Source: Prauserella shujinwangii (GTDB lineage: Bacteria > Actinomycetota > Actinomycetes > Mycobacteriales > Pseudonocardiaceae). From it: 64,000 nucleotides of DNA. Numbering within the stretch: the first letter of the stretch is position 1; each line of letters opens with the position of its first letter. The notes beneath the pieces were generated by a model. The model saw only the letters and a program-made list of their open reading frames with translations. It ran no database searches and was not told where the DNA came from. Shown in pieces: positions 42,524 through 50,595 of this stretch. The DNA lies in contig NZ_PVNH01000011.1 of assembly GCF_003001955.1 (NCBI RefSeq), positions 124,001 to 188,000 of the forward strand. Direction: 5' to 3'. The translations under genes and the position numbers were made by a program.

Positions 42524-42790
42524 CTAGCTGTCGTTCTCGGCGTCGTATCGGGTGTCCCCTTCGTCGCTGCCGTCGGTCGACATCGAGGTGAGCTTTTCGG
42601 TGGCCATGTTGATCAGGCCGTCTACGGAGCGCACGCGGACCACACTGCGCGGAGTGGGGATGGCCCGCAAGGTGAGGCCAAACGGTGTCGTAGCGGAGTC
42701 CGAGATGGACTCTGCGGTTGGGGTGATGATTCCATTGCGAGCCCCGAGCGGGAAACGCTCGGCCGTGTCGGTGAGAAGTCCAGTAGTCAT
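42524..42790 (-). CDS. Graspetide precursor peptide (putative ATP-grasp target RiPP)
   Basis: This 88-residue peptide has the leader motif SATTPFGLTLRAIP around residues 32-45, the PFGL box recognised by the cognate ligase in the ATP-grasp-target RiPP family. The core is probably residues 62-88. It is rich in hydroxyls (T64, T68, S69, S71, T72, S75, T80) and acids (E65, D73, D76, E77, D79, D83, E85, D87). This is the composition needed for several side-chain esters. D73-G74 is a favourable site for aspartimide formation. Start ATG 42790 has GAGGAG eight bases upstream. The connectivity of the mature product cannot be read from sequence. Confidence 0.85.
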   Translation of the reverse strand: MTTGLLTDTAERFPLGARNGIITPTAESISDSATTPFGLTLRAIPTPRSVVRVRSVDGLINMATEKLTSMSTDGSDEGDTRYDAENDS

Positions 42791-42897
42791 GCGTGATTCT
42801 CCTCTGCGTTCTTGAAGACCGTTATTATTTTCTGAGGCGGTGATCTTGTCGCCCCGCTCTGCCGTGCCACGCCTTCAGTATTCGATCCGCTTATGCG
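42791..42897 (-). promoter_or_regulatory. AT-rich intergenic region upstream of the graspetide precursor
   Basis: This 107-base gap is clearly lower in GC than the surrounding chromosome. On the minus strand TAATAA (complement at 42822-42827) is a plausible -10 element, but no good -35 element is placed at the correct distance. The ribosome binding site GAGGAG of the precursor gene is inside. I see no riboswitch or operator pattern. Confidence 0.35.
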
Positions 42898-43428
42898 TCA
42901 GTCACCACTCTTCGGTAGTAGGCGCGGCAGTTCTTGGGTGTCCCTCTCCTCTGGTTGTATTCGTTCGTTCGGTAATTCGACCCATACATGCGGTAGACCG
43001 CGTTCATCCGCAAAGCCTCTCGCGTGCTTGGCAGGTGCGGTGGGCGCGTGCTCGCCGTGCGTGGCATCAAGCCACGCTCGTACGTCCCTCAGTCGTATTT
43101 CGTCGCCGCGCAACGACAGTGCTTGCCACCACACTTTCTCCACGCCTGAGTGGGTAAATGCATTTGCCCTTGCCACGACGTGACACGGCACCCGGCGGCG
43201 GGGCAACCAGGCCCGCCAACCGCGGCGTGGGTCGCGGCATTGCTCGCAGTGTCCGTCGGCGTCCGTCTCGTGTCGCGTCAGCAACGCCATGGCGAAGCCG
43301 GTCAGTCGGAGGAGCCATTCGTATTCGTCGCGCGTACCGAATAACTCCGGCCGCTCGCCATCGCCACATTCCAGCCAGGTGACGAGGAGATCGAGCTGTC
43401 CGACGAGCGCGTCCCGGTCGGTGGACAT
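42898..43428 (-). CDS. Conserved hypothetical protein with Cys/His cluster
   Basis: I do not recognise a named family. The 176-residue protein has a putative metal-binding cluster in the middle (HCEQCRDPRRGWRAWLPRRR, then VPCHVV). An acidic N-terminal helix pair (DALVGQLDLLVTWLECGDGE) and a Pro-rich C-terminus flank it. There is no membrane segment. It follows the 43431-44174 gene by two bases and precedes the graspetide precursor. The gene pair probably travels with the island. A link to regulation or tailoring of the peptide is speculative. Confidence 0.6.
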   Translation of the reverse strand: MSTDRDALVGQLDLLVTWLECGDGERPELFGTRDEYEWLLRLTGFAMALLTRHETDADGHCEQCRDPRRGWRAWLPRRRVPCHVVARANAFTHSGVEKVWWQALSLRGDEIRLRDVRAWLDATHGEHAPTAPAKHARGFADERGLPHVWVELPNERIQPEERDTQELPRLLPKSGD

Positions 43429-43430
43429 GG

Positions 43431-44174
43431 TTACGTGCCGGTGGTCGAGCGGTCAGCTCGGTGTGCATTGTCAAGGCCGCCTTGAATCAGGGGACGGCTG
43501 TCGCCGGAAATTCCAATCGGTGCTTCGTTTGCCTTCTGTTCAGTGACGTGCGTGATGCCGCGCAGTGCTCGGGCAATCCGATAGTGGTCATCCGCAGTCA
43601 GCGTCATCTCCTCTTGCAGGGCGACGACGTACAGCGGCAGCAGTTTGTCGACCTTGCGGAACTGCTCGATCAGTTCGCCGCTGTCAGTGGCCCTCGGCGC
43701 CGTCATCACTGGCACCACTCCGGCAGCCGTGCGCACTGCGGACTCGGTGCATCGGCAGTGCGACGGCCCAACAGCAGCCGTGCGCCCGTGTCGCGGAATC
43801 TGGCGGATGAGCTGCTCGGCTACCCGACCATCGGGCGGCAGGTGGCCTATGCCGACCATGACGACGGCGAACGAATCCGGCAGGCGGAGTACGTCACAGA
43901 GGCCGGCGAGACACGGCCGAGACTTTGCCTTACCAGTGCCCGTGTCGGTGAAGACGGTGCAGAGCTGCAAGCGTTCCCGCTGGCAGTAGCGCTCAAGGCT
44001 GCGACGGCAGGCCGCCAGGTGCCGGGACTGCCTGGACGCCGAGCGCACGTAGCCGTACACCAGCGGCTGGCCGCCCGACTCTTCCCGGAACCCAGCCGAG
44101 CGGAACACGGCCGTCTCTAGCGCCTGTACTGAGTCGTGCCACTGACCAGCGTTTACGTTGTTCATGTCTGCCAT
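43431..44174 (-). CDS. Protein with resolvase-N-terminal-like domain, function unknown
   Basis: This 247-residue protein contains a stretch (about 37-110, LVYGYVRSASRQSRHLAACR and CTVFTDTGTGKAKSRPCLAG). The stretch resembles the N-terminal catalytic domain of small serine recombinases. The nucleophile position corresponds to a Ser in RSASRQS, but no recombinase DNA-binding domain follows. The remainder is a helical region with VVALQEEMTLTADDHYRIARALRGI. Two ATGs, 44174 and 44165, are possible starts, and neither has a clear ribosome binding site. It may be a degenerate recombinase adapted to another role or a regulatory protein of the island. Confidence 0.5.
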   Translation of the reverse strand: MADMNNVNAGQWHDSVQALETAVFRSAGFREESGGQPLVYGYVRSASRQSRHLAACRRSLERYCQRERLQLCTVFTDTGTGKAKSRPCLAGLCDVLRLPDSFAVVMVGIGHLPPDGRVAEQLIRQIPRHGRTAAVGPSHCRCTESAVRTAAGVVPVMTAPRATDSGELIEQFRKVDKLLPLYVVALQEEMTLTADDHYRIARALRGITHVTEQKANEAPIGISGDSRPLIQGGLDNAHRADRSTTGT

Positions 44175-44360
44175 CCGTTGTTGCCGGGCTCCCTGCTGGA
44201 CGACACCCAGCGCCGGGAGATGCATCGGCTGGCCGAGCAGCAGGGGAACGCCCACGTGGGGACGAACCTGCTCGGAGGAGCCGACGGAGATGTGTCATCC
44301 CGACGCCGGGTGCCTGGTAAAGAGCCTGGTTAACCGGGGTTCTCCTGGGAATGGCCTGGT

Positions 44361-44382
44361 GTGGCACTTCCGTGGCACTTCC
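44361..44382. repeat. Perfect 11-bp tandem repeat GTGGCACTTCC x2
   Basis: Two immediately adjacent copies sit 53-74 bases upstream of the XRE-TPR regulator start, in the divergent region facing the hypothetical gene at 43431. One-turn spacing suggests side-by-side protein binding, for example by the regulator itself. No promoter hexamers are convincing. Confidence 0.5.
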
Positions 44383-44434
44383 GATATCCCGAACCGTGAT
44401 CGTGTGGTTGCATAGCGATCAGGAAGGAGGCGGC

Positions 44435-45514
44435 ATGGCGTCGGTGGCCCGCTGGTCTGGCCGGGAAGCGAAGGCGTTGCGCCGTGCCCTCCGACTGAGC
44501 ATCCGCGACTTCGCGGCGAGCCTCGGCATCGGGGTCCGTACCGTAACGAAGTGGGAAGCCCTCGGCCCTGACACCACGCCCCGCCCGCACATGCAGGCCG
44601 TGTTGGACACCACCCTGTCGAAGGCCGACGCGGACGCCAAGCTGCGCTTCGAGTTGCTGCTCATGGACGACGGCAACGCCCCGCTCGCGCAGCACTACCG
44701 CAGTGGTCCACGGGAGTGGGACTACGAGACCTGGACCGATGACCTTGGCCGGGCAGCTGCCTGTCTGGCGCGGCAGGACTTCAAGTTCGCCGCCAGCCTC
44801 GTCGACCGCTGGCTGCGCCGATTCGCCCCGCACAGCCTGGACTCCCATGGGCTGTACCTGCACGCCCGCTCCCTGGTGCTGCTCGGCGACATGCAGCGCG
44901 ACCAAGGAGCGATCCAGGGGCCGATGTCGGCTCGTCAGACCTACCGCAAGGCGCGGCAATTGTTCCAGAGCCTGGAGGTACCGCGGCGGGCGGCACAGGT
45001 GGAGTTGTGGCTGGCTGTTATCGACGAAATGGCTGGTCACTTGGAGCAGGCGGCCAAGCGGTACGAGGCCCTGGCTGGCGATGAACGGCTCAGCATGCGT
45101 GACCGTGCCCGCGCCCGGCTGTGGATCGGCACAGCGCTCAGCAAGGAAGGCAAGAACGACCACGCGGTGCGAGTGATGGCCACCGCCACCCAGGAGTTTG
45201 AGGACCTCGAGGAACCTGAGGATTGGTCGGTCGCCCACCAGAAGCTCGCCTTGGCGTACCGCGGCTCGGGCGACCTCAACAGCGCGCTGCGCTACATCGA
45301 CGTGGCCTTGTCCAACCGTTCGTCAGACTCCCCGATGCAGCGCGTCCGTCTGAATACGGCCCACGCGCACATCCTGCTGTCCGATCCCATGACGACGAAC
45401 AACGGCCTGTCGATCCTCGGGCAGGCGGCAACCATGTCACGCGAATTCGGACTGTCGCATCAGCTGCGGAGTATCGACAATATCCGCTCTGATTTTGAGC
45501 GCTCGGCGCGCTAA
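44435..45514 (+). CDS. XRE-family HTH regulator with TPR-like repeats
   Basis: This 359-residue protein has an N-terminal Cro/CI-type helix-turn-helix (about 10-60, LRRALRLSIRDFAASLGIGV then RTVTKWE). A helical TPR-like region follows (about 120-350, with LEQAAKRYEALAGDERLSMR and AHQKLALAYRGSGDLNSALR). Such XRE-TPR regulators often respond to a peptide or small ligand. Many sit next to RiPP clusters in actinomycetes. ATG 44435 follows AAGGAGG by four bases. It diverges from the graspetide genes and is followed by the YdcF-like gene 24 bases later, so it probably regulates the island. Confidence 0.83.
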   Translation: MASVARWSGREAKALRRALRLSIRDFAASLGIGVRTVTKWEALGPDTTPRPHMQAVLDTTLSKADADAKLRFELLLMDDGNAPLAQHYRSGPREWDYETWTDDLGRAAACLARQDFKFAASLVDRWLRRFAPHSLDSHGLYLHARSLVLLGDMQRDQGAIQGPMSARQTYRKARQLFQSLEVPRRAAQVELWLAVIDEMAGHLEQAAKRYEALAGDERLSMRDRARARLWIGTALSKEGKNDHAVRVMATATQEFEDLEEPEDWSVAHQKLALAYRGSGDLNSALRYIDVALSNRSSDSPMQRVRLNTAHAHILLSDPMTTNNGLSILGQAATMSREFGLSHQLRSIDNIRSDFERSAR

Positions 45515-45538
45515 CACAGTTAAAGGAGCGATTCGATA

Positions 45539-46207
45539 GTGAGCAATTCGCGCGACGATGTCACCGAGCAGAACCGGCGGGATGCCCGAACCATCTGGGA
45601 CTATCACCAGATCGGGCATGACGTGTCACCGTGCGACGTGGCGATCGGGCTCGGCAGCCATGACCTCGGTGTTGCCGCGTATGCCGCCGAGCTGTACCAC
45701 GCTGGCCTCTTTCCGCTGCTGGTGTTCAGCGGTGCCACCAGCCCGACCACGGCCAAGCGTTTCCCGCGCGGCGAGGCTGTGCATTACCGCGAGCACGCCA
45801 TCGAACTCGGTGTGCCAGACAGCGCCATCCTGGTTGAACCGCAGGCCAGCAACACCGGCCAGAACATCGCGTTGTCGCGGGCGTTGCTGGCCGAACACGG
45901 TCATGCGCCGCGTTCCGTGCTGCTGATCTCCAAGCCGTACATGCAGCGGCGAGCCTTTGCCACGTGCCGCAAGGTGTGGCCTGAGATCGAGGTCGTCTGC
46001 GCCTCGGAACCACTCAAGCTCGACGATTACGTGCAGTCCATCGGGGACGAGAAACTCGTCATTGACATGCTCGTCGGCGACCTACAGCGCGTGATCGAGT
46101 ATCCGAAGCAGGGCTTTGCCATCGAACAAGATGTGCCCGCGGAAGTGCGCGCCGCCTATGACCGGCTGCTGGCCGCTGGTTTCGACAGCCGCATTTTGAG
46201 GCAGTGA
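45539..46207 (+). CDS. YdcF/ElyC-family (DUF218) protein
   Basis: This 222-residue protein has the DUF218 fold seen in YdcF, SanA and ElyC. Landmarks are DVAIGLGSHD, LLVFSGATS, ASNTGQNIALSRALL and LLISKPYMQRR. It lacks the usual N-terminal membrane anchor, so it is probably cytosolic. Start GTG 45539 follows AAAGGAG by ten bases. It lies directly downstream of the XRE-TPR regulator and ends shortly before the transposase remnant. The molecular function of the family is not settled; a nucleotide-binding or hydrolase role is suggested by its fold. Confidence 0.82.
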   Translation: MSNSRDDVTEQNRRDARTIWDYHQIGHDVSPCDVAIGLGSHDLGVAAYAAELYHAGLFPLLVFSGATSPTTAKRFPRGEAVHYREHAIELGVPDSAILVEPQASNTGQNIALSRALLAEHGHAPRSVLLISKPYMQRRAFATCRKVWPEIEVVCASEPLKLDDYVQSIGDEKLVIDMLVGDLQRVIEYPKQGFAIEQDVPAEVRAAYDRLLAAGFDSRILRQ

Positions 46208-46283
46208 AGGGTGGCGATTACGGCAGCCGCGCCTTGTGATGTTGATGCGTTGTCGCTGGTAGTGGCTGTGGTGGGCGTGGGTT

Positions 46284-46613
46284 TGGTGCAGGCGTCGCCA
46301 GTCTGGCCAGAAGCTTCAGGTGCTCTCGGTTGGTGAGCAGGGCGCTTGTGGCGTTGGCGTATGTGAACAAGGGCGAGAGACCTACGCTGCCCTGGTCGGT
46401 GGGTTCGGAGTAGGGACGACCACGGTGTTCCGCTATGTCCGCGAAGGCGTCGACGGCACCCTGATCTCGATTGACCGGGTCGGCATGGCGTCGGGCTATG
46501 ACCGCGCGTTCTTCTCAGGTAAGCACAAACGGCATGGCGTGAACGTGCCGGTCATCGCGATCCGGCCGGTCGGCTGGTGTGGGCCTCGCTCGCGCTTCTC
46601 GGCGCTCGCCACG
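46284..46613 (+). pseudogene. Broken transposase remnant (IS5-like DDE element)
   Basis: Pieces of an IS5-family transposase are readable in successive frames. QKLQVLSVGEQ is followed in a second frame by VALAYVNKGE, then ETYAALVGGFGVGTTTVFRY, DGTLISIDRVGMASGYDRAF and SGKHKRHGVNVPVIA. A further frame shift continues into DPAGRLVWASLALLGARH. An internal part between the HTH region and the first catalytic motif is deleted, and the 3' half is missing. At least three frame changes and a truncation show it is dead. It marks the right end of the accessory island. No inverted terminal repeats were seen. Confidence 0.78.
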
Positions 46614-46625
46614 AAAACGGATCGC

Positions 46626-49073
46626 TCACTCTCGGGCGGCGAGCAGGGCCCTGAGCTGGGCGAGCAGGTCGCTCCTGCTGGTGGCGCCGAGCCGCTGCCG
46701 CATCCGGGCCATGTGGTGCTCCACGGTCTTCGCCGAGATGTACAGCTGATCGCCGACCTGCTTGTAGGTCCGCCCGGCGACCACGAGTTCGGCCACCTGC
46801 AGTTCCCGCTCGCTGAGCTTGGCGCTGCCCGTGGTGGCGGCGACGGCGTCGCCCGGCGCGGCCGGGCCTGGCCTGCCCTGCAGCATCCGCGCGCTGTCGA
46901 GCAGCGCGACCATCGCCTTGCGGTCGGTGGTCCGGATCGCGGCCTGACCCGCGAGCCGCGCGGCGTCCCACCACAGACCCGCGTCGTGCAGGCCACGGGC
47001 GGCCGTCTCGACGCGCTCGGCGTCGACATCGCCCGCGATCACGCGCAGCCAGCACTCCGCGGCCGAGGCGACGGCGGCGAAGTACGGTCCCCGGTCCGCT
47101 CCGGCGGCCAGCGCGGCGACGTGGTCGCGTGCCTCGTCCTGGCGCTCCGCGATGATCGCCGCGTGCAGCCCGCTCCAGTGCAGCGGTACCGTCCACAGTG
47201 GCGGGTCGCCGAGGGCGTGCAGCAGGTCCCACACCTGCCGAAGGCGGTGTCCCAGCCGGTCGCGGTCACCCAGCCGGGCGGCCGCCACCGAGAACTCGCC
47301 GAACGGCAGGATCGTGAACAGGTCGGCGGGATGCCGGATCACCGCCTCGCAGGCCTCCCGCCAGATGAGCCGCAGCGCCGCCAGGTCGCTCGCCCGCCGG
47401 GCGAGGCCGACCCGCAGCCCCACGGCGAACAGCCAGTCCCGGGGCGCCAGCTCCTCCCCCGCGGCCCGCAGCCGCTCGCCCGCGAGCTCGGCGTCGCCGC
47501 GCACCATGGCGATCCACGCCAGCAGCAGCCGGTGCCGCGCGGCGAGCGTGCCGCCGCCGCACTCCGCCGCGATCGCCCGTTCCAGCAGCGACTCGGCGAT
47601 CCCCAGCTCGCCGCAGTGCAGGCCGACCACGGCGCCGAGCGCGGCCGGACTGTCCGGCAGCAGTGCCGAGCGAGCGACCGGTTCCAGCGTCTCCGCCGCG
47701 CTGACCAGCGCGGAGAGCGCGGCTGTCGGGGTGGCCGACACCGAGTCGAGCAGGGCGCGGGCGGTCGCCGACATCGCCCCCGACAGCAGCGTCGGCGGCT
47801 CGCCGGAGGCCGGCCGTTCCAGCAGCTGCCGCGCCTCGGCGAGGCGGCCGGTGCCCAGCGACCCGATGGCGGCATACACAGTGGACAGTGTGGTGCCGGA
47901 CCAGCGGAACAGCTCGGCGCTGCGGGCCAGCTGCCCGCGCAACGCCAGCGCCGTGCCGGCGACCCTGGCTCCACCGGCGCGATCCGGTGCGTCCCCCGCG
48001 GCCACCACCTCGTCGGCCAGCCGCAGCGCCGTGTCGAGGTCACCGGCCCTGGCCGCCAGCTCCGCCCATCGCGCGCCGACCGCGCCCGGCGGGCTGCCCG
48101 CGTCGACGGCCGCTTCGTACAACCGCGCCGCCAGCGCCGGTTCGGTCGTGGCGACCTCCTCCGCGGCGGCCTCGAACCCCTTCGCGAGCTCCGGCCCGGT
48201 GAGTCCGGCGCCCAGCAGCGAGCGGACGACCGGCAGCACGGGACCACTCCGCTCCAGCTGGAGCCGGACCAGCCGGCGAGCCACGCCCTGCCGCCGGTCC
48301 GAGGGCACCGCCGCGCGCAGCGCCTTCGCGGCCACGGGCAGCAGCGTGCCGTCGTGCGAGAGCAGGCCCGTCGCGCGTGCCGCGTCCACCAGCTCGGCGA
48401 CGTCGTCGTGCTCCCGGCCCAGCAGCGCCCCGAGGAGATCCGCGTCGAGTCCGGCCCCCGCGTCCACCGCCAGCAGCACGCGGAGCACGTCGGGTGGCAT
48501 GCGGTCCAGCTCGGCGCGGAACCCGGTGAGCGCGGCGGCGGGCACCTCGCGGCGCGGTCGCGCGGCGAGCGCGTGCCCCAGCCGGGTCACGAAACCGGGC
48601 ACCCCGCCGGTCTCGGCGTGCACGAAGTCGGTCAGCCATTCCCGCTCCCGGCCGAGCGCCGACCGGGTCTGTGCCCGGTCGAAGGGGCGGAGGACCACCT
48701 GTGCCCGCAGCCTGCCGAGTACGCGGTTGAGCTCCGCGGGCCGGGGCCACGGCCGGGCCGCGATCACCAGACCGGCCCGATCGTCCCCGGCCAGCCGCCG
48801 CAGCTCCGCGAGCTGGGCGTCCCCGAGCTCGTGCGCCGCGTCGACCAGCACCAGGTCGGCGGTTCCGGTGCCGTCGGTGCCCTCGCCGAACCAGGCGACC
48901 GACCCGCCCGCACGCGTGCGGCTCGCGGCCAGGTGATCGAGCAGCGCGGTCTTGCCGTACCCGCCGGGTGCCACCACGGCGAGGCGAGCGGGCGCGAGCC
49001 TGCCCGCCGCCACCGCGGCACACAGTTCGCGGGTCGGCTCGTCCAGCACGAGCTCGGTCTGAGTGGCGATCAC
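46626..49073 (-). CDS. Large LuxR-family (LAL-type) regulator, IniR-like
   Basis: This 815-residue STAND-type regulator has a P-loop near the N-terminus (LAVVAPGGYGKTALLDHL) and a Walker-B-like DLVLVDAAHELGDAQLAEL. A long helical, TPR-like middle region follows. The C-terminal LuxR helix-turn-helix reads KLSERELQVAELVVAGRTYK then ISAKTVEHHM. Its size and position next to iniB/iniA/iniC-like genes match mycobacterial IniR, the activator of iniBAC. Start GTG 49073 is used, six bases after the Hsp70-like gene's stop. It probably activates the divergent ini genes in response to cell-envelope stress. Ligand unknown. Confidence 0.8.
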   Translation of the reverse strand: MIATQTELVLDEPTRELCAAVAAGRLAPARLAVVAPGGYGKTALLDHLAASRTRAGGSVAWFGEGTDGTGTADLVLVDAAHELGDAQLAELRRLAGDDRAGLVIAARPWPRPAELNRVLGRLRAQVVLRPFDRAQTRSALGREREWLTDFVHAETGGVPGFVTRLGHALAARPRREVPAAALTGFRAELDRMPPDVLRVLLAVDAGAGLDADLLGALLGREHDDVAELVDAARATGLLSHDGTLLPVAAKALRAAVPSDRRQGVARRLVRLQLERSGPVLPVVRSLLGAGLTGPELAKGFEAAAEEVATTEPALAARLYEAAVDAGSPPGAVGARWAELAARAGDLDTALRLADEVVAAGDAPDRAGGARVAGTALALRGQLARSAELFRWSGTTLSTVYAAIGSLGTGRLAEARQLLERPASGEPPTLLSGAMSATARALLDSVSATPTAALSALVSAAETLEPVARSALLPDSPAALGAVVGLHCGELGIAESLLERAIAAECGGGTLAARHRLLLAWIAMVRGDAELAGERLRAAGEELAPRDWLFAVGLRVGLARRASDLAALRLIWREACEAVIRHPADLFTILPFGEFSVAAARLGDRDRLGHRLRQVWDLLHALGDPPLWTVPLHWSGLHAAIIAERQDEARDHVAALAAGADRGPYFAAVASAAECWLRVIAGDVDAERVETAARGLHDAGLWWDAARLAGQAAIRTTDRKAMVALLDSARMLQGRPGPAAPGDAVAATTGSAKLSERELQVAELVVAGRTYKQVGDQLYISAKTVEHHMARMRQRLGATSRSDLLAQLRALLAARE

Positions 49074-49078
49074 GGTGG

Positions 49079-50329
49079 CTAGCGGTCCTCGTCTCGTTCG
49101 TCGTTCGAAGCGGCCCTGCGGGACAGCGAGAACCGCCGCCGCGGCGGCTCCAGCGGCGTGATCTCCACCGGCGGCCGTTCCGGCGGCGGCCCGAGGTCGT
49201 CCAGGTCCGCGTCGCCGAACAGGGCGGGCAGCTCGGGCCCCACGGTGACGAGCGAACCCGAGGTCGCCTCCACCGGGGGTGGTGGAGCGGGCTCGGTCCG
49301 CGGCCGGGCCGCCCGCGCGGCTCCCCGGCACAGGGCAGTGCCGGGGTCGTCGTCGACCACGACGGGGCACGGCAGGGCCGAGAGCATAGCCCGCGCCAGT
49401 TCACCGGCCAGCGGGATGCGGGCGGAGCCGCCGACGAGGACCGCCGCGGCGAGCTGGTCGGCGGGCACTCCCGCCGCGATGCGTTCGAGCCGGCTCACCG
49501 CCGCGGTCAGCACGGGCCTCGCCAGGGCCTCGAACTCGGCCCGCGTCACCTGCACGCCCTCGGCCACGACCACCTCGGGCACCAGCGACAGTCGTTCCTT
49601 CGCGGCGGCGCACGCGGCCCTGAGCCGGGCCATCGCCGCCGGGTCGGCGGAGTCGGTGCCCGCGCGGTCCAGCACATGCCGCACCAGCAGGTCGTCCAGG
49701 TGGGCTCCGGCCTCGTGCTCGGGCGGCTCGTCGTGAGCGAGCAGCTCGAACGCGTACGGGCCACGCCGCAGCACCGCCGTCTCCAGGTGCTCGCCACCGA
49801 TCCGGCACACCGCGACGACGGACCCGACCGCCATGTCGTGGGTGGCGAGGTGGCTCTCGGCCGCCGGGATGGGGCTCGGCAGCGCGAGGACGCCGGGCAA
49901 CCCGGCCTCGTCCAGCGCCTGGTGCAGGAGCCCGCGCCGGTACGCGGACCACCCCGGCGGGTGGGTGACGACGATCCGCTCCGCCGCGATGCCCTCCGCC
50001 TCGGCGACCCCGTCGGCCACCCAGCCGATCAGTCCCGCGGCCAGCGCCTCGGCGGGATAGGACGTGTCCCCGAGCACGAACGGGACGGGGTCGCCGACCC
50101 GGTGCAGGAAGCCGCGGGCGATGCGCTCCGGTTCGGTGGTGGTGTGCCGCAGCGCGGCCTGCCCGGCGAGCAACCCGCCTTCCGGGGAGACGTGCAGGAC
50201 GGAGTCGACCCACGGCGCACCCGCCTGCAGGGGGACCACCTCGGGATCCGACCACGTCCCGCCCCGCCACCGGCACACCGCGGCCGTCGTGCGCGTGGCG
50301 CCGAGATCGATCCCCAGGACGTGGCGCAT
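49079..50329 (-). CDS. Hsp70-like ATPase without substrate-binding domain
   Basis: This 416-residue protein has the actin/Hsp70 nucleotide-binding fold. Its phosphate-1 motif is VLGIDLGATRTTAAVC, the VVTHPPGWS segment follows and the adenosine motif is AAVLVGGSARIPLA. The C-terminal 70 residues are Pro-rich and disordered, and no DnaK-type substrate-binding domain follows. It is encoded with the LuxR-type regulator and diverges from iniB, so it probably acts with the stress-responsive ini system. A role in sensing or in controlling the regulator is inference. Start ATG 50329 has GAGGAA upstream. Confidence 0.8.
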   Translation of the reverse strand: MRHVLGIDLGATRTTAAVCRWRGGTWSDPEVVPLQAGAPWVDSVLHVSPEGGLLAGQAALRHTTTEPERIARGFLHRVGDPVPFVLGDTSYPAEALAAGLIGWVADGVAEAEGIAAERIVVTHPPGWSAYRRGLLHQALDEAGLPGVLALPSPIPAAESHLATHDMAVGSVVAVCRIGGEHLETAVLRRGPYAFELLAHDEPPEHEAGAHLDDLLVRHVLDRAGTDSADPAAMARLRAACAAAKERLSLVPEVVVAEGVQVTRAEFEALARPVLTAAVSRLERIAAGVPADQLAAAVLVGGSARIPLAGELARAMLSALPCPVVVDDDPGTALCRGAARAARPRTEPAPPPPVEATSGSLVTVGPELPALFGDADLDDLGPPPERPPVEITPLEPPRRRFSLSRRAASNDERDEDR

Positions 50330-50364
50330 GCTCGGCGGTTCCTCACGGTCTCTCGGCAACCCGG

Positions 50365-50395
50365 AAAGGTGACTCCTTTCGTACCAAAGAGGTAC
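50365..50395. promoter_or_regulatory. Two short adjacent dyads in the ini divergent promoter
   Basis: AAAGG-tgact-CCTTT (50365-50379) and GTACC-aaaga-GGTAC (50381-50395) stand next to each other, 200-230 bases upstream of iniB and 36-66 bases before the Hsp70-like start. Each has a five-base spacer. They are candidate binding sites for the LuxR-type regulator, though other causes are possible. The rest of this 266-base intergenic region shows no clear promoter hexamers. Confidence 0.45.
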
Positions 50396-50595
50396 ACCCG
50401 AATGACAGCCCCGAGCCGCGCGCGGCGCCGATCCCCTAATCCCCTAACGCGGCCGGTGCGCCGCGCCGACCCGGGTTGGGGGACGGTCCCGGCGCGATCC
50501 CCGATGCCCCGGCCCGCCGCCGCGCCTACCGTTCCTTGCCGGGCGCAGCGCGCCCCGGGGGAAGACTTCATCCACATGAGGAGAATTCGTTGACA

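Noticed and set aside
44136-44333. A 65-codon plus-strand open frame upstream of the XRE-TPR gene
   Set aside because: It has no ribosome binding site, overlaps the start of the minus-strand gene and shows no recognisable domain. A fragment of an older gene cannot be excluded.
46320-49082. Very long plus-strand open frame extending from the transposase remnant through the LuxR-type gene
   Set aside because: Only the first 90 codons are meaningful (transposase fragments). The rest is antisense to a well-supported regulator and is Arg/Gln/His-rich.
48968-50593. Plus-strand open frame opposite the Hsp70-like gene leading toward iniB
   Set aside because: Antisense shadow rich in Arg/Gly/His. 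The Hsp70-like ATPase motifs are on the other strand, and IniB has its own ATG and ribosome binding site at 50596.
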